NCBI GenBank assembly: GCA_963662155.1
Contig: OY759271.1
Coordinates: 33,033,333 to 33,097,332 of the forward strand
Length of the DNA stretch: 64,000 nt
Direction: 5' to 3'
DNA from: Lamellibrachia columna
Lineage: Eukaryota > Annelida > Polychaeta > Sabellida > Siboglinidae
Shown here: piece by piece, positions 1-10,824 of the stretch
Layout: each line of letters opens with the position of its first letter
How positions within the stretch are numbered: position 1 is the stretch's first letter
Notes under the pieces: generated by a model
Told to the model about the DNA's origin: nothing
The model's database searches: none
What the model saw: the letters and a program-made list of their open reading frames with translations, nothing else
Position numbers and translations under genes: made by a program

Positions 1-330
1 ATGTCACACCTCCTCATTTGCATATCACGTGACCTCTCTATGGAGGCTGCCATCTTGTTTTGCTGCCGCCTTGTTTTGCTGCCATCTTGTTTTGCGCTGA
101 TACGATTACCAGGGGGGGCTACGGGTCAAGGTCAAAGATCACCGACTTTTGTGCTGATTGTGGGGCAAGGTCAGAGGTTAAAGGTCAAAGATCACCGACC
201 TTTGCGCTGATACAGTTGCTCTGATACGATCGTCAGAGGGCGCTCGCGAGGTTTCAGGTGAACCTGGGTGATACGGTCACCAAGGGGCGCTCTCCTGGGT
301 GATACGGTCTTCAGAGAGGGGTTTCAAGTG
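1..330 (+). repeat. Left terminal inverted repeat of Polinton 1 (outer part missing)
   Basis: The first 60 bases are the reverse complement of about 13,590-13,648, and 255-318 is the reverse complement of about 13,335-13,395. It holds an ATTTGCAT octamer, a CACGTGAC E-box and several copies of a motif of the form TCACCAGRGGGCGC. The right repeat extends at least 160 bases further outward, so the window begins inside this repeat. Confidence 0.9.
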
Positions 331-772
331 AGCCCGGGTGATACGGTCGCCAAGGACGTGGCGACTGTTCTGATGGATTGAACGCATGCACGTGACCTGG
401 TTTCTTGCGCACGCACAGCATGCACACAGCCTTAGTGACCGTGTTGCGCTCGCTTCTGTTTCCGGTTGCGCGAGCGACTCCTAATTCGCCTACTCCGCAC
501 CTACCAACCGTACAGTGTCGACGATTTGTATACAACCATGGCCGAGTCGTTGCAGTCGATCATGTGGTTTCGATAAGTTCTACGCGTGTTTGCTTATTGG
601 CATAAAAGCGAACGCATATTTTGCAGTTCCCGCGTATTAGAATCACGTCCATTTACGGACGAATGGTTGTTCTAACGCGTGTTTAGGAGGATGTTACGGT
701 TACATAATGCTAGTTTTCCGAACCCTTCTGTATGAATTGACCCGGTTTCATGTAGTTTTTTTCTTCTTTTCT
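331..772. other. Polinton 1 subterminal region without a recognisable gene
   Basis: Only short frames overlap here and none resembles a known Polinton protein. The stretch lies between the terminal repeat and the 303-bp tandem duplication. Part of it (around 395-435) resembles sequence at about 15,275-15,305 in the foldback-associated repeat. Confidence 0.5.
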
Positions 773-1327
773 GGAATTTTCCACACTCACGAAAAGAAAC
801 ACGATCCCGCATTTTCACCGTGCTAGCAGATCGTAACCTAGCGGACGAATGTTCGTGCATGCAGCGGGAAAAACGTAGCCGTGCATGTAAGCTATACGAT
901 GCATATCGCATCATTGCATTATATCGAGAACTTTTCGACGTATGTCGTTTCAAATCGACACCTATATATCGCCTATAATGACACGAGTCTGCATAAACAC
1001 CGCGAGGTGAAAAGGTCAAAAGGTCAAGGTAAAAAAAAAACACCGCCGCTTTCTGGAATGTTCGAACGAAGTCATGGAATTTTCCACGCCAGCAAGAGAA
1101 ACACGAGCGCGCATTTTCACCCTGCTAACAGATCGTGACCTAGTGGACGAATGTTCGTGCATGCAGCGGGGAAAACGTAGTCGTACATGTAAGCTATACG
1201 ACGCATATCGCATCATTGCATTATATCGAGAACTTTTCGACGTATGTCGTTTCGAGTGGACATCTATATATCGCCTATATAGCCATGAGTCTGCATAAAC
1301 ACCGCGAGGTCAAAAGGTCAAGGTCAA
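773..1327 (+). repeat. Two-copy tandem duplication, period about 303 bp
   Basis: Sequence from about 773 to 1032 is repeated with small differences at about 1076 to 1327. Both copies share the GGAATTTTCCAC start, the run from AGATCGTRACCTAG to the TATATCGCCTATA segment, and an AAAGGTCAAGG end. It lies upstream of the Polinton TATA box and may be promoter or replication-associated DNA; function is not shown. Confidence 0.85.
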
Positions 1328-1361
1328 ACCAGTTCTCCCGCGAAATGTGTCCAGTCACGTC

Positions 1362-1437
1362 GACCGGTTCAAACCGGTTCAAACCGGATCAAACCGGTTC
1401 AAACCGGATCAAACCGGTTTGACCCAGTTTGAACCGG
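1362..1437 (+). repeat. 10-bp minisatellite (TTCAAACCGG-type)
   Basis: About seven tandem units alternating TTCAAACCGG and ATCAAACCGG, ending in diverged units (GACCCAGTTT, GAACCGGGAA). Where units meet they form the palindrome AACCGGTT. The array ends about 45 bases before the TATA box at 1483. Confidence 0.85.
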
Positions 1438-1482
1438 GAAAAACCCAGGAAAAAAAGTGCACCGTCAGCAGTAGCGACAGGC

Positions 1483-1490
1483 TATATAAA
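1483..1490 (+). promoter_or_regulatory. Probable TATA box of Polinton 1 rightward genes
   Basis: TATATAAA stands about 155 bases upstream of the first small ORF and about 470 upstream of the polymerase frame. It sits directly after the CCGG-rich minisatellite. Assignment rests on sequence and position only. Confidence 0.5.
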
Positions 1491-1637
1491 CCGACCCGCT
1501 ACTACAACTGCCATCACAACTGTTCTCCGATCTCTGCACAGCACTTCGATTCAACACCACAGCCACGCAGCAACACGTTGAGATGCCGCGACGGTAGCTA
1601 ACTAATACATTCTCCTATCACAATCTTTCTCCGGTCT

Positions 1638-1910
1638 ATGCACACCTATTCTGGCGCATCATCAGCATTGATGAAATACGCATGTTCAAAATGCAACAAA
1701 GTATTTGGAGAAAAAAAACACCATATGCTACGGCATGTAAGAACGGTTTGTGTCGACACCGTTTCACCATCATCACCAAAAAGAGCAAAAAGGGAAGATA
1801 CTACACCCCGCCACCCGTTCATTAGCGAAGATCCCATCGACCCGCCCGATCGATTTCCCTTCCCCGACGCTCTGTTAACAGATTTGTTAGAGGTCGTCCG
1901 CAACAATTAG
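1638..1910 (+). CDS. Small zinc-finger-like protein of Polinton 1
   Basis: An open frame of 90 codons. Residues about 14-38 form a C2H2/C2HC-like finger: CSKC, a Phe-Gly-Glu-Lys-rich loop, then two or three histidines and a final Cys (HHMLRHVRTVC). The C-terminal half is rich in Ser, Pro and acidic residues. It sits 42 bases before the polymerase start in the same direction, so it could be an independent nucleic-acid-binding protein or a leading segment of the polymerase gene separated by a mutation. No database family can be named from the sequence alone. Confidence 0.5.
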   Translation: MHTYSGASSALMKYACSKCNKVFGEKKHHMLRHVRTVCVDTVSPSSPKRAKREDTTPRHPFISEDPIDPPDRFPFPDALLTDLLEVVRNN

Positions 1911-1952
1911 TCCTCCATTAGGACACACGTATCCAGAGGCCCTCTCCAGACC

Positions 1953-4900
1953 ATGGTTAATTTCCGATTAACCACGCTAGATTCGACTACTCTAGGATCT
2001 CCATTAAAGACCATGTTCGAACAACGGACCAATGCTTTCAAAATCAACTTGAGTTATGGGTTTGTTTTGAAAAACAAAAACACAGGACGTTATAGGTATT
2101 ACCATTCCTCCTGCAATTGCTGCGGTCGATACCTGGACGAACCCATTCTCGTCACCGACCGTAGCGACTTTGACGAGTTTCTCCAAAGCATCAGAGAAAC
2201 AAATTTACTAAAGTGGGCAATTAGCCAAAGGCCCGACTCAAGATGGGTGTGTGAACTTGTAACAAGTGTGACTTTTGTATTAATAAAATCGTCGATCACC
2301 CAATAGGATATGTAGACATGACTCCTCTGCCGACATACATCAAGAAGAACAAAGCCGTCATCGGTCTGGAAACGGAGCCCATCCATCACAAGAGATACAA
2401 CGATAATGTGTGCCTCTTTAGGTGCATAGCTCTTCATCGCGGAGGCGATCGCTATCAGTTGGAATCTGCGGTTACGAAACTCTACGAGACGTACAAACAG
2501 GATGACGAGGTGTCCATGGAAGAATTTGCCGGAGTCACACCCGAAGACCTCTATCGCGTAGAGATCACTTTCCAAACGAACGTGTGCGTTTATAAACTGG
2601 TCGAGTCTGATGATGATGGAAAGAAGACCGCACAACTTGTCCGACGATCGACATGCCATTACCCTGACACGATGTATCTCAATCTTCACGAGACACACTT
2701 TTCGTACATAAAAAACATTCAAATGTATTGCCACTCATACAAGTGTCGAAAGTGTGACCACTGTCTGTTTAAAAAAACATATGAGCTGCACAGACACGAG
2801 CGCACGTGCACGGGATGTGTGCGTCGAGTCTACCCCGGCGGCGTGTACCATTCGACTCCAAAGGTTTCGAACGTCTGGACGACGAGAACATTCGAGTCCC
2901 CGATTCGTTGCGGTTCTATCCGTACCGAGCCACCTTTGACTTCGAGTGTTGGTTCGACACCGCACGACTTCCGTCGGACAGCGACAAGATGCAGTGGGTG
3001 GCGCGTCACGTCCCGTTGAGCGTCAGCGTGGCATCCAACGTGCCGGGACACGAACAAGTGCAATGTCTCGTCACGGACGGAGACACCGACAAGTTGTTGA
3101 GCGCCATGATGGACATCTTGCAATCGATGAGTGACGCCGCCTACGAAAACGTAAAAAATTCTTACGAGGACGTGCTAGCTCGACTGGTAAAAGCACGATC
3201 GAATTGGGATGAAACATTGCGCAATGCGCGATCGTCCGACGACGACAACGACGAGGAATCTCGACAACCGACCAACCCGTACAAAACGCTGATGAAACAA
3301 CTTTACGACTGCCTTCATAAATTACCAGTCATTGGCTTTAATTCGGGGAAATACGATCTCAATGCCAGCAAACAGTTCTTCGTTCCCTACTTCCTGTCAA
3401 AGAAAGAGGAAGAAGAATAAATGGACAACAAAGAGAAAGAAGAAGAAGAAGAAGAGAACGATGGCGTCGGTCGTTTTTTCGTCATCAAACGCGACAACAC
3501 GTTCATGTGTCTATTGACGGATACGCTGAAATTCCTAGACATGACCAATTATATAGCCCCAGGATTAAGCTACGACAAGTATCTGAAAGCGTACGGTTGC
3601 AAGGTGACGAAAGGTCATTTCCCGTACGAGTACATGGATTGTCTGACGACACTCGACGACACTGCTCTTCCACCGAAAGAGGCCTTCTTCAGTCGATTGA
3701 AGAACGAGGGTATTTCTGATGAGGATTACGTCGGTTGTCAAGTGGCCTGGCGCGATAACGGCATGACGACCTTGCGAGACTTTCTCGTCTGGTACAACAA
3801 TAGAGACGTGGTTCCCTTTCTACAGGCCATCGACAGACAGTTTGCCTTCTACCAACAACGCGGCATAGACATGTTCAAGCAGGGCATCAGCGTACCCGGT
3901 CTGACCTTACTCTACCTGTTCAACGACCTTCCGGAGAAGACGTACTTTACGCTCTTCAAAGAGAAGAATAAAGATCTTCAACATCTCGTCAAAGATCACG
4001 TGGTTAGCGGACCTTCGCTCGTTTTTCACCGCTATCACGAGAAAGGGGTCACCACGCTACGCCAGAACGAATACGGAGAGACCGCTCGTCCGTGTCGATC
4101 GATCGTCGGCTACGACGCCAACGCTCTGTACCTGTGGTCTCTCATGCACGCGACGACGGGAAGGGAATAACTTTAGACCTGAGACGGCACAGCCGCAAGG
4201 CCAAATGGCCGTAGAATGGCTCACATGGGAAGCCACAAGGACGGGACGCGCCATACGACATCAAGTCAACGGTCGAGAGAAGAGGATCGGTAAACTTCCG
4301 GTGGACGGGTGGTGCAGTGAGACGAACACGGCCTATCAGTTCCACGGATGTTTCAACCACGGTCACCCGTGCTTGGGTCTAGAAACGAACGCCATCAACG
4401 GGAAACCCATGGCCCAACTGCTCGCCGAGACCCGAAAGAACACCGCCTACCTACGTCACTTTGTCAAGGTCGTCAAGCTGTGGGAATGCGAGTGGAAAGA
4501 GACGAGAAGAGATCCGGCCGTGAAAAAGTGTCTGGATGCTGCCTTTCCACGACGACGCCACGCGCAGCGGACGATGACGTCGCAACAGATCCTGAGCGGC
4601 GTGCGTGCCGGAACCGTATTCGGACTGGTCGAATGCAACATCCGCGTGCCGGATGAATTGCGCACATACTATAGCGAGATGCAGCCGGTGTTTAAAAACA
4701 TCCGTCTGACCCGCGACGATCTCGGATCTTTCATGCACCGATACGCCGAAGAACACGACATCATGACGACTCTGCGGCGCATGCTCGTGGGCAGTTTCCG
4801 TGGCGACAAGATATTGCTCGCCACGCCGCTCCTGAGATGGTACCTGGAACACGGAATCGAGGTGACGCGTGTCCACCAGGTCGTCGAGTACACCCCCATC

Positions 4901-5815
4901 CCATGCTTCCGGCGGTTCGGCGACGCGGTGTCCGCGGCCCGACGCAAGGGAGACCACCCGCATAAGGCCATCATCGCGGACACCATGAAGTTGCTGGGGA
5001 ACTCGGGTTACGGGAAGACCATCACCAACGTGGATCGACATCGCGACGTGAAATACTGCACGGAGAAGACGGCATCGCTCATGGTTAACGATAGACGGTT
5101 CCGACAACTCAACGTCGTCGTCGACAATGCGTACGAGATAGCGATGAACAAGAAAACCGTCACGTACGCCCTGCCCGTACACGTGCGGTTCTTCGTTCTG
5201 CAGTACGTCAAGATGCGCATATTGCAGTTCTATTACGACTTTATCAACAGGTATCTGGAGCGTCCTCTTTTTCAGTACAGCGAGATGGATACAGATTCCG
5301 CCTATTTGGCCTTGGCCGGCGAGTCCGTCGACGACCTCGTGACCCCGGAACTACGAGAACATTATTTTCGACATCGATCCGAATGGCTGCCGTCCGAATG
5401 TTGCGACGATCATCAGAACGAGTACTTGCGCTGTCGACTCGCCGATCGTCCGTGGGTCGGTGACGAAGCGTGCTGTAAGGCGCGCAAGACGCACGACAAA
5501 AGGACACCAGGTCTGTTCAAGGTCGAGTGGTCCGGTGACGGGTTCGTGGGGTTGTGTAGCAAGACGTACTATTGTTTCGGAGCCACCGACAAGTACAGCA
5601 CCAAACTACTGAGCAAGCGTCACAACGCCATCAACAAGGACGCGTTCCTAGAGGTGCTCGCCAACCGTCGGAGAGGAAGTAGAAAGAACCGCGGGTTCCG
5701 GGTGCATCGCTCGTCCGTGTTGACGTACGTGCAGGAACGTGCGGCCCTCACCTATTTCAATGCAAAGCGCGTGGTGCACGAGGACGGACTGAGCACGGGT
5801 CCGGTGGACGTGTAG
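1953..5815 (+). pseudogene. Protein-primed family B DNA polymerase (pPolB) of Polinton 1, broken
   Basis: This would copy the element's DNA by protein priming at its ends. Exonuclease motif I (TFDFECWF) is near 2935, Exo II (GFNSGKYDLN) near 3334-3363, motif A (GYDANALYLW) near 4108-4137, motif B (KLLGNSGYGKT) near 4987-5019 and motif C (EMDTDSAY) at 5281-5304. The N-terminal part has Cys-rich CxxC motifs (near 2110 and 2260). The frame is interrupted at about 2258 (shift), about 2860 (shift), 3418-3420 (in-frame TAA in a Glu/Lys-rich stretch) and about 4150-4166 (shift). The last 1.6 kb, containing motifs B and C, is one open frame. All palm residues are present, so decay looks recent. Identity is firm; the exact start is not. 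Confidence 0.93.
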
Positions 5816-5833
5816 AAAAGACGATGCACGCCG

Positions 5834-6277
5834 GTCGTACGGCCTGTCGTCACGACACGCTGCGTTTCGCACTTTCACGAACGAACATTGTTCCGAGTGG
5901 ACTCGTAATAGCAAGATACATCAGAGTCCTCTGTCTAACGATTTTGGACGATATTGCATAGCTTATGTATTGCTTCGTTGTAACGATCGATTTTCCGACG
6001 AGAACTTTTATTAATCTGTTCGTCACCGATTCGGTAGCTAACGATTACCTCTGTCTAACATTTGTGGACGATATTGCATAGCTTATGTATTGTTTCATTG
6101 TAACGGCTTTCCGACGAGAACGTTTATCAATCTGTTCGGCACCGATTTAGTAGTTAACGATTGCCGCGTGTTTGATTGACTTAAACAGCTGCGACGAGGT
6201 AGACTGTACTATCGCACATCATACATCGATCGAGCCTCTGGCGCGGTGGACGCACCACCCCTAAGCTCGCGACCACA
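5834..6277 (+). pseudogene. Two decayed partial copies of the Polinton protease 3' end
   Basis: The sequence from about 5834 to 6037 matches the second half of the protease gene at 12,680-12,880, and a second, shorter match runs from about 6049 to 6235. The second match continues into the protease's 3' flank, up to the CTAAGCTCGCGACC block at about 6264-6277. Neither has an open frame, and both contain small indels relative to the intact gene. They lie between polymerase and ATPase, where a protease is not expected. The likely origin is partial duplication or template switching within the element; the real protease is at 12,463. Confidence 0.85.
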
Positions 6278-6456
<179 letters not shown>

Positions 6457-6535
6457 CACAACTCGAATGTCATAAACGTACGAGGATGGACGTGTAGGAA
6501 AGGCGATGCACACTAGTCGTCTTTCATAAGTGACC

Positions 6536-7161
6536 ATGGATGTACGATGGAAACATCCTTTCACGTGCATCGTCGCCGGACCGACGGGATGTGGCAAAAG
6601 TACTTTCGTGACGCGTATGCTGCATCACGCTGCTACGACGATCGATCCACCTCCCGAACGGATCACGTGGTGTTACGGAGAATGGCAAGAGGCCTACGCT
6701 ACAATGGACTTAGTCGACGTGCGGTTCGAGGAAGGGTTGCCGAGTGCGAGCATACTCGATTCGACAACGAGGAACCTCATCATCATAGACGATCTCATGG
6801 CGGAAACGGACGAACGGGTCACGACCTTGTTCACTAAAAAAGTCATCACAGGAACACGTCCGTGCTGTATCTCGTACAGAACCTGTTCCCTAAAAACAAG
6901 GAGAGTCGTACCATCAGTCTGAACTCTCAGTACATGGTGTTATTCAAGAATCCTCGTGATGCATCGCAGATGTCGCACTTGGCTCGTCAGATGTATCCGG
7001 GGCGCGCGAAGTTCGTACAATAGGCTTTTAAAGACGCCACGTCGGTACCGTGCGGTTATCTATTGGTCGATCTCAAACAGGACACACCCGAAGACATGCG
7101 TCTGCGCACGTCCATCTTTCCAGACGACAGTGTTCAGTACGTGTACTTGCCGAAGGTATAA
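6536..7161 (+). pseudogene. Packaging ATPase (FtsK/HerA, A32-like) of Polinton 1, broken
   Basis: The family pumps DNA into capsids. The Walker A motif GPTGCGKST is at residues about 16-24, and a Walker B motif (LIIIDDLM) at about 84-91. The chosen start has an ACCATGG context; an in-frame ATG two codons upstream is less likely. A frameshift occurs at an A6 run (6836-6841). The downstream frame has typical late ATPase sequence (YMVLFKNPRDASQ) and is then cut by an in-frame TAG at 7021-7023, with homologous sequence continuing to a TAA at 7159-7161. The single-base shift in a homopolymer could be an assembly error; the TAG is a separate lesion. Confidence 0.9.
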
Positions 7162-7169
7162 AAAGACCG

Positions 7170-7568
7170 AGTGTGTGGATCGTCTCTTCATTCGCACCAT
7201 ATCTGACCTGGTGAAGAGACACATTTTATGCATACAGACTCTGAACAGATACAAGAGCACCAAACTGAGAAGAGCCATCATCGCCAAAGCCGACGCCGAT
7301 CTGTTGTGTGCGCTGGCCGAGTGTGCCTACAACATATTAAAAAAGGAACATTCCATTGTCCGATTTACAGAGGCGACGTTTGAGTAAATACAGAACGAAA
7401 TTACGCGAGTTGTCTCAGAGACGAACGCCAGCTGCCAGGAGGAGACGCATCTTACTGCAACGACAGGTCGGCGAGGGACAGAGCGGAGGTTTCCTATCGG
7501 CCTTCCTAGCACCGTTGGCAAGTTCGGTCTTTCTACCCTTGCTCCAAGAGGTGCTGTTCAAGAAGTAG
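7170..7568 (+). pseudogene. Small basic/hydrophobic Polinton protein, frameshifted
   Basis: Two overlapping frames together resemble a small protein common in Polintons next to the ATPase: an N-terminal helix with LCALAECAYNIL, an Arg-rich middle (RRRLSKYRTKLRELSQRR) and a hydrophobic C-terminus (GGFLSAFLAPLASSVF). The frame changes at about 7340 beside an A6 run. No Met is seen at the start of the first frame, so the start is unresolved. A virion or membrane-active role is only an inference from its composition and neighbours. It ends 10 bases before the next gene. Confidence 0.65.
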
Positions 7569-7578
7569 AGAGAGAGAG

Positions 7579-7843
7579 ATGGAACACACACGCAATATGG
7601 CCTTGATGGATCCACGACTGTTGGACATACTTCGCTCACCACCACCATCACAACTACCGACGGATACCCTAGGTAAGAAAGTACAAGCCCTCGACGACAA
7701 GATGATGACCATCCTCGATAGAAAGGATCTCGACGACAGGACCAAGGTAACATTGTATAATCAGGTGTTGCAGCGGTACAACGTCTTTTCCGATAAACAC
7801 GTCAAGGAACCGGTACGCGTGGTCTCGGTGAACGAGTCGATGT

Positions 7844-7912
<69 letters not shown>

Positions 7913-8499
7913 CATCGGGAGTGGGGCCGGGAACGGGGGTGGGGCCGGGGTTGGGGCCTGTGGTAGAGGGGGCAGTAGGAGCTCCTAGTAGCGGAATAGA
8001 GGCCGACGTCATGGACACCGTTCCCAAGACCATGCAGGCCAAAGCCAAACGTTTGATGGAGCATCTCAAAAGAGATATCGCGTGGACCGCACGTGGTGAA
8101 CTTATCCACGAGGGTGTGCCGTTTGTCGGAAGTAACGTGGTGGATCTCGTGAATAATCTGTAGCTTAAGAGAAAGACCGATCCGACAGGATGGCAGCCAT
8201 TCGCACGACAACTCCGTACCATCAACCTGCCCATGGAGTTGATCGGTAACGCCTCTAGGAGAGCCTACATACGTCAGGCGACGACGACGACGGCCTCTCC
8301 GTCTCGTCGAACGACCGCAGCAGCAGCAGCAGCAGCTACTACTCCTCGTGCTGGTGCGGGTAGTGCACGGAGATCACTCAGTTGGAAACCCCTCGTTCGT
8401 CGACACAGTCGGATGGAACATTCCATACCCACCCCACCCCCAGAACGACGACTACGACACAAGGCTTTGGCGTCATTGGCTAATTGGGAAGACTTTTAA
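7579..8499 (+). pseudogene. Conserved Polinton protein with polyalanine tract, one in-frame TAG
   Basis: I recognise this as an uncharacterised protein found in many Polintons. Landmarks are a LYNQVLQRY segment (about residue 60), a VPKTM...HLKRDI segment, the GSNVVDLVNNL segment and, after the stop, GWQPFARQL and LPMELIGN. A TAG at 8161-8163 lies in frame, and the same frame stays open to 8499 with family-like sequence, so this is a nonsense mutation and not the natural end. A run of Ala codons (about 7844-7909) and a Gly/Val/Pro-rich linker separate N- and C-terminal parts. A structural role is likely from context; no enzymatic motif is visible. Confidence 0.75.
7844..7909 (+). repeat. GCA trinucleotide repeat encoding polyalanine
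   Basis: About 22 consecutive GCA codons within the Polinton protein at 7579. Shorter GCA/CAG runs occur at about 8320-8336 and 10,385-10,397 of the same element and in the 3' flank near 13,291-13,314. The minor capsid gene of Polinton 2 has a longer Ala run than that of Polinton 1, so these tracts vary between copies. Confidence 0.95.
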
Positions 8500-8542
8500 G
8501 GAGGTGCAGTATGTGTTCATAGCACAGTGTGCGCTGCGATGA

Positions 8543-9655
8543 GCGATCCACAGGACACGTACCGTTCCGTCGTCGTTGCGCTTCTTTGCGGTGGACGAAG
8601 CAAGTTACGGCGGAGTCGACGCCTTGCGACGCATCACACGCGTGCCGTGGAAAACCGTCGAAGAATGGTTGTCGGAACAGGACGCCTATACCCTATACAA
8701 ACCGGCGAGACGTCATTTCGGGAGACGACGCGTCGTCGTGGGAGGTCCACATCAGCAGTGGCAGGCCGATCTCGTCGACCTGTCGAATTTGAAAACCGAC
8801 AAAGACGGTATGACCTTTCTCCTCACGGTGATAGACGTCTTCATGAAAATGGCTTGGTGCGTTCCGCTGAAGAACAAGTCCATGGCGTCGTTGGTGACGG
8901 CGCTGAAAAGCACGTTCACTGAAGGCTGGCCAAAGACGTTGCAGACAGATCAAGGACTCGAATTTCTGAATCGATCCGTTCAGGTTCTGTTGAAGAAGTA
9001 CGGCATCCATGACTTCTCCACTCACATTGCGGAAACGAAGGCGAGCATCGTCGAAAGATTCAATAGAACGTTGAAGACACGCATGTGGCGATACTTCACG
9101 AAACACCAGACGTGGCGATACATCGACGTCCTTCGGGACTTTGTGCAGTCGTACAACAACACCCACCACCGCAGCATCGTCATGACTCCGTCACAGGTGA
9201 GTGCAAAGAATCAAGAAAAGGCGTGGCAGCGTCTGTACGGTCACGACGGTAAGGGCGTGCCCAAGTTCCGTATGTCGGATCGCGTGCGCATCAGTAAGTT
9301 CAAGAGACTGTTCGAAAAAGGCTACATGGCGAATTGGATCGAAGAGATGTTCACCATACACGAGGTTCACCCCTCCGATCCGCCCGTGTACCGATTGATC
9401 GACGATCTCGGCGAAGTGCTGGACGGTACCTTCTACGATCCGAAGCTGCAGAAGGTGTCGGTGCCCGTCGATAAAATGTACCACGTGGAATCGATACTGC
9501 AGCGCCGCAAGGTGGGCAGACGAACGGAGGCTTTGGTGAAATGGTACTGCTACCTCTCCAAGTTCAACAGCTGGGTCGATGCCAAGGCCCTCGTCCGCTA
9601 TAAAGTCCAGCCGCGCGTCTGTCGTCGCTTCATTCGAACGATGACAGACGAGTAG
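8543..9655 (+). CDS. Polinton integrase (retroviral-type DDE) with C-terminal chromodomain
   Basis: It inserts element DNA into the host genome. The frame is open for about 370 codons. The catalytic triad is visible: Asp in WQADLVDL (about 8768), Asp in LQTDQGLEF (about 8946) and Glu in ASIVERFNRT (about 9053), with the usual D-D-35-E-like spacing. The sequence from about 9478 to 9603 (YHVESILQRR...ALVKWYCY...WVDAKAL) is a chromodomain, which may direct integration to chromatin marks. The frame has no good ATG at its beginning: a TGA at 8540-8542 precedes it and the nearest ATG (8539) is in another frame, so the first few codons are probably damaged or the start was lost. The catalytic core is intact. 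Confidence 0.93.
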   Translation, partial: AIHRTRTVPSSLRFFAVDEASYGGVDALRRITRVPWKTVEEWLSEQDAYTLYKPARRHFGRRRVVVGGPHQQWQADLVDLSNLKTDKDGMTFLLTVIDVFMKMAWCVPLKNKSMASLVTALKSTFTEGWPKTLQTDQGLEFLNRSVQVLLKKYGIHDFSTHIAETKASIVERFNRTLKTRMWRYFTKHQTWRYIDVLRDFVQSYNNTHHRSIVMTPSQVSAKNQEKAWQRLYGHDGKGVPKFRMSDRVRISKFKRLFEKGYMANWIEEMFTIHEVHPSDPPVYRLIDDLGEVLDGTFYDPKLQKVSVPVDKMYHVESILQRRKVGRRTEALVKWYCYLSKFNSWVDAKALVRYKVQPRVCRRFIRTMTDE

Positions 9656-9751
9656 ATAACTTAGGACTTCACCGCCGCCACCACCACCGTCATAGAAGAA
9701 GAAGAAGACAGTACTGACGCACAGAGCGAGAAAGACAGCACTCCTTGGCAT
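9656..9751. other. Gap between integrase and membrane protein; breakpoint-equivalent of Polinton 2
   Basis: Contains a GAA/GAC-rich run. Position about 9718-9722 corresponds to the point where homology with Polinton 2 stops (38,180 in the window). Confidence 0.6.
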
Positions 9752-9943
9752 ATGTTCGGTACCGTGTGTCCTCGAGAGGAGATAGTGTTTCTGTGTCAAG
9801 TCGTCGTCTTGTACACGGTCATCCTGATAAGCATTTACAATCTGACGACAGGTCACGAGAATTATAATCTGTGGACGGCCCTGTTGAGTAGTTCGTTGGG
9901 TTACCTGTTGCCCAATCCCACTTTGAGACGTCATGACGAATGA
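9752..9943 (+). CDS. Small membrane protein of Polinton 1
   Basis: 63 residues: a short polar N-terminus (MFGTVCPREE), a strongly hydrophobic helix (FLCQVVVLYTVILISIY), an NLTTGHEN loop with a possible N-glycosylation sequon, and a second weaker hydrophobic stretch ending LLPNPTL. One or two membrane spans are likely. Its 3' end overlaps the minor capsid start (9933) by 11 bases. The copy in Polinton 2 is nearly identical but has lost the ATG. Similar small membrane proteins occur at this place in other Polintons; function unknown. Confidence 0.7.
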   Translation: MFGTVCPREEIVFLCQVVVLYTVILISIYNLTTGHENYNLWTALLSSSLGYLLPNPTLRRHDE

Positions 9944-10822
9944 TTTCTACCTGACGCTGCCTAGCAACGCTTCCATGAAGATGTATCCCGACAATACGTT
10001 GGCTCATTACATCACGGACTTGCCTCAACGTATCGATCTGACTGGTGAGTGGGAGTGTGGATTGGCAGAGATACAGTACCCACATACTTGGTACAACATC
10101 GGAGTGAACGACAGCTGGTTCTTCCTCAACGACCACGAAACTATGGGTCAAATACCGAGTGCGAAGATAAGTGCTGGATATTAAAAGGTCATGTGACATT
10201 GATGAATCATGTCAACAAGGGACTGAGTCGTATGTGGACGGATAAGACACGGGCAAAATTGAGCTACAGTTCCATCACTTAAAAAATGACGTTGCACATG
10301 ACACCGAGCACCGAGTTCACTGTACCTCACCACAGCGCGCTGGTAAGAATGTTAGGATTCGAGCCGTCGGTGGTCAGCAGTCCACCAGCAGCAGCAGACA
10401 TGACACGCACGCACGTTCACCCGAGACTAGGTGGAACGGACATCGGTCTCACGCCGTCGGCCAGCGTGGTTTTGCCACCCAAAGAGACCCCCGACGGTTT
10501 GTACACCTACCGTAAAGAGGCCGAAAACGTGGTGCACATGGATCAAGGGTTCGATACCATCTACGTCTATACGGACGTCGTGGGGTCTCGCATAGTTAGT
10601 GAGAGTCTCGCCCCTTTGTTGCGAGCCCTCTCGTTTAGCGGAAGTCACGGCGCCACGGTATCTGATCGGTTCACTAACATTCACTACGTGCCTGTGTTGT
10701 ACTCGCACTTCCACTCGATCGAGATGGATATAAGAAACGACACCGGACGACGGGTACCATTCGAGTACGGTAGAGTGACGGTGACGCTTCATTTTCGACG
10801 GCGTAGAACCGGACTGTTCTGA
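9933..10822 (+). pseudogene. Minor capsid (penton-like) protein of Polinton 1, broken
   Basis: The N-terminal YLTLPSNASMKMYPDNTLAHY and GEWECGLAEIQYPHTWYN segments and the C-terminal IEMDIRNDTGRRVPFEYG segment are hallmarks of the Polinton penton-like single-jelly-roll protein that fills capsid vertices. Compared with Polinton 2 this copy lacks one base near 10,182, which shifts the frame, and has a TAA at 10,280-10,282 where copy 2 has a Gln codon. From 10,286 on the frame is open to 10,822. The two copies carry different lesions, so each was broken after separation. Confidence 0.88.
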
Positions 10823-10824
10823 AG

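Noticed and set aside
6836..6841. Programmed -1 ribosomal frameshift in the ATPase
   Set aside because: The A6 run does not present a good slippery heptamer in the reading frame, a second shift nearby goes the other way, and an in-frame TAG follows later. Mutation or assembly error is simpler.
9191..9934. 247-codon minus-strand frame opposite the integrase (also 4451-5182, 2099-2734 and 8693-9169)
   Set aside because: Antisense shadows of real Polinton genes with composition dictated by the sense frame; no recognisable domain.
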